DNA of 38,522 bases from the NCBI RefSeq assembly GCF_003011965.1, contig NZ_PXWG01000058.1:1-38522 (forward strand), written 5' to 3'. Shown here in pieces: positions 1-7,104 of this stretch. This DNA is from Streptosporangium nondiastaticum (GTDB lineage Bacteria; Actinomycetota; Actinomycetes; Streptomycetales; Streptomycetaceae). The translations under genes were made by a program, and so were the position numbers. Every line of letters starts with the position of its first letter. The first letter of the stretch is position 1. Under the pieces are notes generated by a model that searched no databases, was not told where the DNA came from, and saw only the letters and a program-made list of their open reading frames with translations.

Positions 1-55
1 GCTCCCGGCTGCGGTCGCGGCCGGGGTCGCGGTCGCGGCGGTACGGCTCAGGCAT
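1..55 (-). CDS. 5' end of an unidentified gene, cut by the window edge
   Basis: An ATG on the minus strand at 55-53 is preceded by a strong Shine-Dalgarno sequence (GGAGGAGG, about 7 bases upstream) and overlaps the stop codon of the upstream membrane-protein gene (TGA at 50-48), the usual sign of translational coupling. Only 18 codons are visible. They begin MPEPYRRDRDP and are rich in Arg and Asp, so no family can be named. The gene is inferred from the ribosome binding site and overlap, not from homology. Confidence 0.5.
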   Translation of the reverse strand, partial: MPEPYRRDRDPGRDRSRE

Positions 56-473
56 GAGCGGCCCTCCTCCCCCGGCCGGGGCGCAGCGCGCGCCCGGCCA
101 GGACGACGGCCGCCGTCGCCTCGGCCGCCAGCATGGCGGGGAACGTGTCGAGGGCCCAGTGGACGACGGCCATCACGAGGCTGCCGCCGCTCCTGCCGGC
201 GCCCGCGGCGAGCTGGGCGCCGACGGCCACGACGGCGATGACCAGGGGCGGGGCGGCGAGCACCCACCACGTACGGCCGCGGGGGCAGAGTGCCGCGGCG
301 AGGGCGGCGGCGGCCGCGGCGGTGAGCACGAAGATCAGGCCGAGGCCGGCTCCGGCCGCCTCGTCCGCGCCGGCGCCCGCCACGAGCAGCGCCACCGGGG
401 CGGACACCGCCGCTCCGGCGCGCCGCGCCCGTTGCTGCGCCTTCCCCGGTGTCCCGGTCCGCCTACGGCCCAT
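48..473 (-). CDS. small integral membrane protein, DUF6542-like
   Basis: The protein has 141 residues: a basic N-terminus (MGRRRTGTPG) followed by about four hydrophobic segments rich in Ala, Val and Leu, so it should sit in the cytoplasmic membrane. The arrangement of helices around a G-R-S-G-G-S-L-V-M-A segment resembles the Streptomyces DUF6542 family, whose function is unknown; this match is from memory. The ATG at 473 is chosen because GGGGAG lies 7 bases upstream. The 17 additional upstream codons that stay open are Arg/Gly-rich, lack a ribosome binding site and look non-coding. Its stop overlaps the start of the next minus-strand gene. Confidence 0.6.
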   Translation of the reverse strand: MGRRRTGTPGKAQQRARRAGAAVSAPVALLVAGAGADEAAGAGLGLIFVLTAAAAAALAAALCPRGRTWWVLAAPPLVIAVVAVGAQLAAGAGRSGGSLVMAVVHWALDTFPAMLAAEATAAVVLAGRALRPGRGRRAAHA

Positions 474-782
474 ACGTGCTCCCCATCGGATCCGGCCGCC
501 GCACGTGCCGCGGCAGCCTGGCAACTTTCACAGTTGCGCAATATAGCAAGTGTTATTTCCGGACTGCCGCACAGCCCCCTCGGCTCCCGGCCTCCGGAGG
601 GCGGCGGGTCCACGGCGGGCGCCCCCGGAGGCGTATCGTCTCATTCGCCTGGACCGTACCAATAACAGTGGTTCAAAGGGGAGTTGGCGCGGAAAATATG
701 AATTCCCCGGAAAAATTCCATGTGCACGACGGAATCAGCGGCACGACCGGAACCGCAGCCCGGAACCGCAGAAGGGTGGGCC
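474..782. promoter_or_regulatory. divergent intergenic region with inverted repeat and AT-rich core
   Basis: This 309-base gap separates the minus-strand membrane protein from a plus-strand exported protein. It contains the inverted repeat GCAACT-ttcac-AGTTGC at 521-537, next to an unusually AT-rich tract (about 538-560) that contains AATATA. On the minus strand this reads TATATT, a possible -10 for the membrane protein gene. A second AT-rich patch lies at about 658-722. No coding sequence or RNA gene was recognised. Promoter assignments are tentative. Confidence 0.35.
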
Positions 783-1202
783 ATGACACTCGACCCCCAG
801 CGCCTCCTCCCCCGCGCCGCCGCGACGGCGCTCCTCGCCACCGCGACCGTGTCCCTCCTCGCCGTCCCCGCGGCCGCCGAAGGAGCGATGGAGATCACCG
901 CTCCCGGGCATCCCGTCCGCACCGGGCAGGCCCTGCGCATCAGCGGGGACGGCGACGACGACACCGCGCGGTACCTGCGCGCGTGCGTCCAGGAACGCAC
1001 CCTCGGAGCCAGCGCCTGGCGCACGGTGAACTGCGGCCGGACCGTGCCCTCGGGCGACGGCGCGACTGTCGAGGCGCTGATCCGGGCCCGGCGCCGCGGC
1101 GCGCTGCAGCTCCGGGGCGTCCTCTACGGCCTCGACGCGCCGGGGGACCCGCACCCGGAGGTGGTGCGCAGCTCCGCCGTGCGCATGGTCCGCATCCATT
1201 AG
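783..1202 (+). CDS. small exported protein of unknown function
   Basis: The 139-residue product starts with a Sec-type signal peptide: two Arg residues, a long Ala/Leu/Val core and a likely cleavage after AVPAAA near residue 33. The mature part is about 105 residues, polar, with two Cys (in LRACVQ and TVNCGR) that could form a disulfide, consistent with a small beta-rich secreted domain. No family is recognised. The ATG at 783 is preceded by AGAAGGGTGGGCC, giving a good ribosome binding site. The open frame extends upstream to 720, but those codons have no ribosome binding site and precede the signal peptide. Confidence 0.6.
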   Translation: MTLDPQRLLPRAAATALLATATVSLLAVPAAAEGAMEITAPGHPVRTGQALRISGDGDDDTARYLRACVQERTLGASAWRTVNCGRTVPSGDGATVEALIRARRRGALQLRGVLYGLDAPGDPHPEVVRSSAVRMVRIH

Positions 1203-1262
1203 CCCCCCGGCCCCTCCCGAGCTGCCCCCGAGAGCCCCACGGAACGATCCCCGCCGGAAGCC

Positions 1263-1291
1263 TTGACACAACTCTGGTCCAGACCAACGAT
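1263..1291 (+). promoter_or_regulatory. chitinase promoter with DasR-type operator (dre)
   Basis: TTGACA at 1263-1268 is a consensus -35 box. The region 17 bases downstream (1286-1291, AACGAT) is a plausible -10. Between them, TGGTCCAGACCA at 1275-1286 matches the core of the DasR responsive element (consensus around TGGTCTAGACCA). The same 12-mer type occurs in known Streptomyces chitinase promoters. DasR is the GntR-family repressor of chitin and N-acetylglucosamine genes, released by amino-sugar phosphates. The element sits 74 bases before the chitinase start, so repression by blocking RNA polymerase is the natural inference. Confidence 0.75.
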
Positions 1292-1359
1292 GTTCAGCGC
1301 GCAACCGGTCCCCCACCCCTCGCGCGCGTCCGGCCCCGCCCGGACCATCGGGAGCTTCC

Positions 1360-2424
1360 GTGAGACGACACCCAGTCCGCCGCACCCACCGCATACGCCG
1401 TGCCCTGCTCTCCGCCCTCGCCGCCGCGGCCACGGCCGCCGGGCTCGTCCTGGGCGGAGGCGGCGGCGCCCGCGCCGCCGCGGCGCCCCTGCCGCCGCAC
1501 GTCTTCGCGCCCTACTTCGAGACCTACAGCCCCGAGAGCCCGGCGGACCTCGCCGCGCGCTCCGGGGCGAAGCACCTCACCATGGCGTTCCTGCAGACCG
1601 AGGCCCCGGGCTCCTGCACGCCCTACTGGAACGGCGACACCGGCAAGCCCGTCTCCGCGTCCGTCTTCGGCGGCGACATCACCGCCATCCGCGCCCGCGG
1701 CGGCGACGTCATCCCCTCCTTCGGCGGATACGCCGCCGACAACGGCGGGACGGAACTGGCGGACAGCTGCCCGGACCCCGCCCGGACGGCCGCCGCCTTC
1801 GAGAACGTCGTCACCACGTACGGCGTCACCCGCATTGACCTCGACATCGAAGACAACTCCCTGACGAACACCGCCGGGATCGACCGCCGCAACAAGGCCG
1901 TCCGGCAGGTGCAGGACTGGGCGGCGCGCACCGGCCGCACCGTGCGGTTCTCCTACACCCTGCCCACGACGACGCACGGCCTGGCCGACAGCGGGCTGGC
2001 CGTGCTGCGCAACGCCGTCGCGAACGGCGCGCGCATCGACGTCGTCAACATCATGACGTTCGACTACTACGACGGTGCCGCGCACGACATGGCCGCGGAC
2101 ACGGTCAGCGCCGCGAACGGGCTCCACGCGCAGCTCGCACGGCTCTACCCGGCGAAGTCGCGGGCGGAGCTGTGGGCGATGACCGGCGTCACCGAGATGC
2201 CGGGCATCGACGACTACGGCCCGGCCGAGACGTTCACCGTGCAGGACGCGGTCCGCGTCCGCGACTGGGCGGTCTCCCAGGGCATCAGCACCCTCTCGTT
2301 CTGGGCGCTGCAGCGCGACAACGGCGGCTGTCCGGGCACGAAGGGGTCCGACTCCTGCTCGGGCATCGAACAGGACACGTGGTACTTCAGCCGGACGTTC
2401 GCACCGTTCACGAGCGGAGGCTGA
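1360..2424 (+). CDS. secreted GH18 chitinase (catalytic domain only)
   Basis: This 354-residue protein begins with a signal peptide: an Arg-rich start, then a long Ala/Leu/Gly stretch to about residue 40. The remainder fits a single glycoside hydrolase family 18 barrel. The catalytic strand reads R-I-D-L-D-I-E, with Asp160, Asp162 and the presumed acid Glu164. The usual leading Asp-Gly of the DGxDxDxE signature is Thr-Arg here. MTFDYYDG and SFWALQRDNGG match the later conserved strands of the bacterial ChiC/D type. No carbohydrate-binding domain is present. The start is GTG with GGGAG about 6 bases upstream. It should cleave chitin outside the cell and feed the DasR-controlled amino-sugar pathway, as the upstream dre site supports. 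Confidence 0.85.
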   Translation: MRRHPVRRTHRIRRALLSALAAAATAAGLVLGGGGGARAAAAPLPPHVFAPYFETYSPESPADLAARSGAKHLTMAFLQTEAPGSCTPYWNGDTGKPVSASVFGGDITAIRARGGDVIPSFGGYAADNGGTELADSCPDPARTAAAFENVVTTYGVTRIDLDIEDNSLTNTAGIDRRNKAVRQVQDWAARTGRTVRFSYTLPTTTHGLADSGLAVLRNAVANGARIDVVNIMTFDYYDGAAHDMAADTVSAANGLHAQLARLYPAKSRAELWAMTGVTEMPGIDDYGPAETFTVQDAVRVRDWAVSQGISTLSFWALQRDNGGCPGTKGSDSCSGIEQDTWYFSRTFAPFTSGG

Positions 2425-2556
2425 CGGCCCGTCCGGCCGCACCGGGGGCGCGCGGCCCGCGCCGCGCGCCCTCCGCGCATCCCTGTCCCCCTCTCCGCAC
2501 GACATTCGGACGATCGGCCTGCACGCCAGGGGCTCCGTTTCGCTTGGCTGATGGGT

Positions 2557-2595
2557 GAGGGCTCTGTGGCCCTCGGGTGCCGAGGGGACGGCACC
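2557..2595 (+). terminator. double hairpin downstream of the chitinase gene
   Basis: Two perfect stem-loops lie back to back: GAGGGC-tctgtg-GCCCTC (2557-2574) and GGTGCCG-agggga-CGGCACC (2576-2595). Neither has a T-tract, as is common for Streptomyces terminators. They lie about 130 bases after the chitinase stop and 78 bases before the sigma factor start. The second could also act in the sigma-factor leader. The rest of 2425-2672 shows nothing recognisable. Confidence 0.5.
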
Positions 2596-2672
2596 GTCCA
2601 TCGGCGAGAGGACGTGCAGGTGCAGGTACAGGCATGCGATTGCCGGCCACCCGGGCCCGGGGAGGGAGCCGC

Positions 2673-3290
2673 ATGACCGGCATGACCGGGCGGCGGACCG
2701 GGCCCCGGCCCTGGCCGGCGCTGCGGGAGGACCTGTCGGAGGGCCTGCCGGCCGACTTCGTCGACTTCTTCTCGCTCCACCACCGGCCCTACCTCCGCTA
2801 CGCCCATCTCCAGCTGGACAGCGAGCCGGACGCCGAGTGGGTCGTGGAGGAGGTCTTCTGCCAGCTGGCGCTGGCCTGGGGCGAGGTGCGGCGGCAGCCG
2901 AACCCCGCCGCGTACGCACTGGCCGCCCTCAAGGAGAAGATCACCAAGCTGCTGGCGGCCAGGCGGCGCGGCGCCACGGCCCTCGTCGAGACGGCGGCGT
3001 TCGCGGCGGTCCGGGAGGCGAGCCGCGCGCGCATGGAGGTGCTGGAGTCGCGGCTCGGCCTGTACGCGGCCATCACCCGGCTCCCCGACCGCCAGTTCGA
3101 CGTGGTCGTGCTGCGCTACGTGCTCGGCTATCCCGTGCACCGCGTCGCCGGGATCATGGGCATCTCGCCCGCCACGGTGCGCTCGCACGTCCGGGGGGCG
3201 AGACGGCGCCTGGCCCGCGATCTGGAGATCGCATGGACTCCGGAAGCCCCTGACGCTCCGGAAGCCCGGGAAGGAGAAGAGGAGGCGTGA
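2673..3290 (+). CDS. ECF-like RNA polymerase sigma factor
   Basis: The 205-residue protein has a divergent sigma-70 region 2 (around FFSLHHRPYLRYA, residues 33-75) and a clear region 4 near residues 135-185: RLPDRQFDVVVLRY followed by GISPATVRSHVRGARRRLA, the helix-turn-helix that reads the -35 box. The start is ATG 2673 with GGGAGG 6 bases upstream. An open extension to 2577 lacks a ribosome binding site. The stop overlaps the next gene by four bases (GTGA), so the two are co-translated. No anti-sigma factor with the usual zinc motif is adjacent, so the downstream helical-repeat protein may be the regulator. That role is inference. Confidence 0.8.
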   Translation: MTGMTGRRTGPRPWPALREDLSEGLPADFVDFFSLHHRPYLRYAHLQLDSEPDAEWVVEEVFCQLALAWGEVRRQPNPAAYALAALKEKITKLLAARRRGATALVETAAFAAVREASRARMEVLESRLGLYAAITRLPDRQFDVVVLRYVLGYPVHRVAGIMGISPATVRSHVRGARRRLARDLEIAWTPEAPDAPEAREGEEEA

Positions 3291-4156
3291 ACCACATGCG
3301 CCAGGAACAGGGAAGCGACCGGCCGGCCGGCATCGACCGGGTGCTCGCGGAGGCCGCCGTGCCGACGGGCACGTTCGACGGCTACAACGAGCGGGCCGCC
3401 CTCGCGCGGATCGCCGGCCGCGTCGTGTGGAACCGGGCGGACGCCATGGACCGCCGCGCCCAGAGCATCCGCCACGACCACGACCGCGCCGGCCGCGCGG
3501 TCCCCGCCGCCCCGCCCCTGGGCACGGCCAGGCGCACCGCCCTGCACGAGCGGGCGGCCACGGAGCTGAGCTCGCTCTCCGCCCGCGTCGTCCACGACCG
3601 CTCCGCGGTCGCCGCGATGGCCCGGCTGGTCGACGACCCGGCGATCGAGCCGCGCGGCGCGCTGGCCTTCGCCTGCCTGCTGCACCTCGCCGGACGCCAC
3701 GAAGGCGCCGCGTTCTGGTGGCGGTTCGCCGCCGGCGCCGGCTCCGCGACGGCGGCCCGCTGCCTGTACCTGCACCACCTGCAGCACAGCGAGCGGCAGG
3801 CCGCGCAGTGGTGGCTCCAGCAGGCCGCCGGGCTGTACGCGCAGGACGGCGACCGGATCCTCGGCACGCCGCCCACCCCCATCCGCGGCGACCGGCGGCC
3901 GAGCCGCTACGGCGTGGTCGAGTCCTCGGCGCGCTTCTTCTGGGAGGAGGGCGAGGAGGGCCCGGACCGGCCCGCCTGCCCGGGCGCCCCCGCCGCGCCC
4001 TCGCCCGACGAGCGCTGGTGGCGGGCGGTGACCACCCATCTCACCGCCGCCGTACGGAACCTGGAGGCGCACAGCGACGCCGACTACGGCACGGTCCCGC
4101 AGCCCGCGCCATACCTCGCCGCGGAGCTGGAGGACTGCGCGGGGACCCGGTCCTGA
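3287..4156 (+). CDS. helical-repeat protein coupled to the sigma factor gene
   Basis: The 289-residue protein has no signal peptide or membrane span. Its middle (about residues 115-190) has Ala/Trp/His-rich helical repeats such as RHEGAAFWWRFAAGAG and RQAAQWWLQQAAGL that resemble SEL1/TPR-type solenoids, a fold for protein-protein contacts. The N-terminal 60 residues contain Asn/Arg-rich helices, and the C-terminus is acidic. The gene starts at GTG 3287, overlapping the sigma factor stop; ATG 3296, with GGAGG 10 bases upstream, is an alternative. Tight coupling suggests that the product binds or controls the sigma factor. No anti-sigma signature is visible. Role unproven. Confidence 0.65.
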   Translation: MNHMRQEQGSDRPAGIDRVLAEAAVPTGTFDGYNERAALARIAGRVVWNRADAMDRRAQSIRHDHDRAGRAVPAAPPLGTARRTALHERAATELSSLSARVVHDRSAVAAMARLVDDPAIEPRGALAFACLLHLAGRHEGAAFWWRFAAGAGSATAARCLYLHHLQHSERQAAQWWLQQAAGLYAQDGDRILGTPPTPIRGDRRPSRYGVVESSARFFWEEGEEGPDRPACPGAPAAPSPDERWWRAVTTHLTAAVRNLEAHSDADYGTVPQPAPYLAAELEDCAGTRS

Positions 4157-4217
4157 GCCCCGCCGCCCGCGGCGTACGGCCGGCTCCGCGCCACCGGGCC
4201 GCGCCTAGCATGGAGAC

Positions 4218-5384
4218 ATGAGCGCACGTGTGATCGAGTTCCCCGAGCAGGGCATCCCCGGCACCCTCGTCCGCTACACGGAGGGCGGCGGCGAGCCCGT
4301 GGAGCTGGACGCGTGCGGTCCGGTGGCGCTGTCGTCCGGCTCCCGGCTCGTCTACGTGCTGGACGCGACCGGCGCCGAGGGCGATGAAGGCGACGGTGAG
4401 GCCTTCGACACGGACGCCCTCGCCGCCGCCCTCGCGCGGTTGCCGTCCGACGCGTTCGTCGTCGCCGACCTGGCCGGGACGACGGACGCCATGGTCCGGG
4501 CGATCGCGGGGCAGCGGGCGCTGAGGACGCTCGTGCTGGCCGGCGACTTCACCGACGAGGGAGTCGCCGCGCTGGGCGGCATGCCCGGACTGACCGATCT
4601 CGTCCTGGAGTCCCCGCGGTTCACCGGCGCCGGGCTGGCCGCGCTCACGGGCTCGGAGACGGCCGCGTCCCTCGACTCCCTCGTCCTCAGCGAGGCGACG
4701 GCCTTCCGGCCGGAGCACCTCCGCGCCCTCACGGAGGCGCCGCACCTCGCGTCCCTCACCTTCGACGGCATGCCCGCCGGCCACGATCTGGCCGGCGCCG
4801 TGCTCGCCCACCTCCCGCAGCTCGCCGAGGTGTCGGTGGCCGAGCGCCCCGGGCACGCGCTCGACCCGGCCGTGCTGGAGCGGCTGCTGGCCGCCGGGCT
4901 CTGCGTCAACGGAATCTCCGCTCCGCCCGAGAACGCGGCCCTGTTCGCCGGTGCGGCCGCCGAGGCCGCAATGCCGTCCGCCGCCGGGCAGGACGATGAG
5001 GACGAAGACGGCGAGGACGACGAAGAGGCTCCGGAGGAGCGCGGTGTCCTGCGCGAGCTCGTGACGGAGGACGAGCTGGAGCGGCTGCTGGCCGGGCCCG
5101 TGCCCGTCCTCGTGGGCCTGACCGCTCCGTGGTGCGGCCCCTGCGCCTTCCTCATGCCCGTCCTGGAGGACGCCGTCGAGGCCCGCGGAGCCGCCCTGAC
5201 CGGTGTGAAGGCCGACGTCGACCGGGCCGCGTGGGCGCAGGAGCGCTTCGGCGTCCTGGGCGTCCCCACCGTGCTGCTGCTGCGCGAGGGCCGCGAGGTC
5301 TTCCGCTTCAGCGGCGCCGCCACGCGCCGGCAGGTCGAGGGGTGGCTGACCACGGCGGGGTTGCCGGCGGGCACCGGCCGCTAG
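4218..5384 (+). CDS. leucine-rich-repeat / thioredoxin fusion protein
   Basis: Three parts are visible in 388 residues. Residues 1 to about 235 include degenerate leucine-rich repeats (TLVLAGDFTDEGVAALGGM, LTDLVLESPRFTGAGLAAL, LASLTFDGMPAG). Residues 255-275 are a very acidic linker (DDEDEDGEDDEEA). Residues 278-388 are a thioredoxin domain with WCGPC (Cys306, Cys309) and the cis-proline in GVPT (Pro350). No signal peptide or membrane segment is seen, so it is probably cytoplasmic. The thioredoxin half should reduce or exchange disulfides, and the repeat half may select the partner. TAGCAT stands 8 bases before the ATG and GGAGAC serves as ribosome binding site. The gene appears monocistronic. 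Confidence 0.8.
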   Translation: MSARVIEFPEQGIPGTLVRYTEGGGEPVELDACGPVALSSGSRLVYVLDATGAEGDEGDGEAFDTDALAAALARLPSDAFVVADLAGTTDAMVRAIAGQRALRTLVLAGDFTDEGVAALGGMPGLTDLVLESPRFTGAGLAALTGSETAASLDSLVLSEATAFRPEHLRALTEAPHLASLTFDGMPAGHDLAGAVLAHLPQLAEVSVAERPGHALDPAVLERLLAAGLCVNGISAPPENAALFAGAAAEAAMPSAAGQDDEDEDGEDDEEAPEERGVLRELVTEDELERLLAGPVPVLVGLTAPWCGPCAFLMPVLEDAVEARGAALTGVKADVDRAAWAQERFGVLGVPTVLLLREGREVFRFSGAATRRQVEGWLTTAGLPAGTGR

Positions 5385-5461
5385 CCCGCGGGTTGCGCAC
5401 CGTCAGCTCGGGGGGTGCGCGCGGTCTGTCCGGAAGCCGCCGGGCGCTGTAGCGTCCGGGC

Positions 5462-6832
5462 ATGCCTGCCCGATCCGGTGTCGTCGCACCGCCGGGGTGG
5501 AGCCGCTGGCTGGTCCCGCCGGCCGCGCTCTCCATCCACCTGGCCATCGGCCAGGCCTACGCCTGGAGCGTGTTCAAACCGCCGCTGGAGTCCTCGCTGG
5601 GCCTGTCCGGCACGGCGTCGGCGCTGCCGTTCCAGGTGGCGATCGTGATGCTCGGCCTGTCGGCGGCGTTCGGCGGCACGTTCGTGGAGCGCCGCGGCCC
5701 GCGCTGGGCGATGGCCGTGTCGGCCGCGTGCTTCTCGTCCGGTTTCCTGGTGGCCGCGCTGGGGGCGGCCACGCGCGAGTACTGGCTCGTGGTGGCGGGC
5801 TACGGCCTCATCGGCGGGACGGGGCTGGGCATCGGCTACATCTCGCCGGTGTCCACGCTCATCAAGTGGTTCCCCGATCGTCCGGGCATGGCCACGGGCA
5901 TCGCCATCATGGGCTTCGGCGGTGGCGCCCTCATCGCCTCGCCGTGGTCGGCGGAGCTGCTGTCGGCCTTCGGCACGGACGCGCCGGGGATCGCCCGGAC
6001 GTTCCTGGTGATGGGTGGCGCGTACGCCGTCTTCATGACGCTCGGCGTGCTGCTGGTCCGGGTGCCGCCGGATGCCCCGGAGGCGGCGGCCGGGCGCGCG
6101 GTAGGAGCGAAGTCCCGCGGGTTCGCGACGACGGGGCAGGTGTCGGCGCGCAACGCCCTGCGCACGCCGCAGTTCTGGTGTCTGTGGGTCGTCCTCTGCA
6201 CGAACGTCACCGCGGGCATCGGCATTCTGGAAAAGGCCGCCCCGATGATCACGGACTTCTTCGCGGACTCCTCCTCCCCCGTCGGTCCGGCCGCGGCCGC
6301 GGGTTTCGTCGGCCTGCTCTCGCTCGCCAATATGCTCGGCCGGATCGTGTGGTCCTCCGTCTCCGACTCCGTGGGGCGGAAGAACATCTATCGCCTGTAT
6401 CTCGGGGCGGGCGCGCTGATGTATCTCCTGCTCGCGCTCGCGGGCGATTCCGCGAAGCCGCTGTTCATCGCGTGCGCAGCCGTGGTGCTGTCGTTCTACG
6501 GCGGCGGTTTCGCGACCGTGCCCGCCTATCTGAAGGACCTGTTCGGGACCCATCAGGTCGGTGCGATCCACGGCAGGCTGCTGACGGCCTGGTCCACGGC
6601 CGGGGTGCTCGGGCCGCTCATCGTCAACGCGGTCGCCGATGCCGGGAAGTCTGCGGGCCGGACGGGGCCCGGCCTGTACACCACGTCGTTCCTCGTCATG
6701 ATCGGGCTGCTGGCCGTGGGCTTCGCCGCCAACGAGCTCGTGCGGCCGGTGCACCCGCGCCACCACGAGCCGGCCGGCGGCGGGGACGGGCTGCCGGCGG
6801 CCGCCGTACCGGAGAAGGGAGCGGGCGCGTGA
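5462..6832 (+). CDS. MFS transporter, OFA (oxalate/formate antiporter-like) family
   Basis: The 456-residue protein has 12 predicted membrane helices in two six-helix halves. The opening HLAIGQAYAWSVFKPPLE and the later YISPVSTLIKWFPDRPGMATG match the OFA branch of the major facilitator superfamily, which exchanges or imports small carboxylates. FVERRGPRWAM corresponds to the conserved loop between helices 2 and 3. The start ATG 5462 follows TAGCGTCCGGGC, with no strong Shine-Dalgarno sequence. The stop overlaps the GTG of a 37-residue gene (GTGA), the known MFS small-subunit arrangement. The substrate cannot be read from sequence. Confidence 0.85.
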   Translation: MPARSGVVAPPGWSRWLVPPAALSIHLAIGQAYAWSVFKPPLESSLGLSGTASALPFQVAIVMLGLSAAFGGTFVERRGPRWAMAVSAACFSSGFLVAALGAATREYWLVVAGYGLIGGTGLGIGYISPVSTLIKWFPDRPGMATGIAIMGFGGGALIASPWSAELLSAFGTDAPGIARTFLVMGGAYAVFMTLGVLLVRVPPDAPEAAAGRAVGAKSRGFATTGQVSARNALRTPQFWCLWVVLCTNVTAGIGILEKAAPMITDFFADSSSPVGPAAAAGFVGLLSLANMLGRIVWSSVSDSVGRKNIYRLYLGAGALMYLLLALAGDSAKPLFIACAAVVLSFYGGGFATVPAYLKDLFGTHQVGAIHGRLLTAWSTAGVLGPLIVNAVADAGKSAGRTGPGLYTTSFLVMIGLLAVGFAANELVRPVHPRHHEPAGGGDGLPAAAVPEKGAGA

Positions 6833-6942
6833 CCGGAGTCCGCAAGGCGGTGCTCGTGGTGAGCTGGCTGTGGGTGGGAGCGCCTTTCGCCTACGGCGTG
6901 TACGAACTCACCCTACGGCTTCGGCAATTGTTCACCGGGTGA
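6829..6942 (+). CDS. MFS transporter small subunit (37 residues)
   Basis: This is a single-helix membrane peptide: VTGVRKAVLVVSWLWVG, then APFAYGVYELTLRLRQLF. It begins at a GTG that overlaps the transporter stop by four bases. Short proteins of this pattern (a Trp-rich helix, then PFxYGVYExxxR) are annotated beside OFA-type transporters as MFS transporter small subunit. The translation was read by hand because the gene is very short. GAGAAGGG 11 bases upstream can serve as ribosome binding site. It probably associates with the transporter in the membrane; its function is not established. Confidence 0.75.
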   Translation: MTGVRKAVLVVSWLWVGAPFAYGVYELTLRLRQLFTG

Positions 6943-6983
6943 GCGGGCCGGGAATTTAAGCAGCACCGCACCGGCGCACGAGA

Positions 6984-7015
6984 AATCCCCCGGACGTATT
7001 GACGGCCGGGGGATT
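6984..7015 (+). terminator. terminator of the transporter operon
   Basis: A perfect 10-base inverted repeat, AATCCCCCGG (6984-6993) and CCGGGGGATT (7006-7015), with a 12-base loop, begins 41 bases after the small-subunit stop. There is no T-tract. The loop and right arm overlap the candidate promoter of the helicase gene, so the two signals are interlocked. Confidence 0.7.
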
Positions 7016-7068
7016 CCTCTGCGTATATTGGGGGTTTCCCTGCCTTGCCCAAAACAGGGCAGGGGGAA
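6999..7068 (+). promoter_or_regulatory. helicase promoter and structured 5' leader
   Basis: TTGACG (6999-7004) and TATATT (7024-7029), with a 19-base spacer, form a candidate promoter embedded in the upstream terminator. Transcription would start near 7035, leaving a leader of about 70 bases. That leader opens with a hairpin: CCTTGCCC (7043-7050) pairs with GGGCAGGG (7057-7064), with one G-T pair and loop AAAACA, and is extended by outer pairs to 7036 and 7068. A hairpin at the very 5' end could stabilise the mRNA or control its translation. Nothing clearly matching the 19-bp rifamycin-associated element was found. Confidence 0.45.
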
Positions 7069-7104
7069 GCTTTATGAGGCCATCATATCCCGGCGGGAGC
7101 TGAA

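Noticed and set aside
7036..7068. Rifamycin-associated element upstream of the HelD-type gene
   Set aside because: The hairpin does not match the 19-bp palindrome as I remember it, and it lies downstream of the -10 instead of between the promoter boxes.
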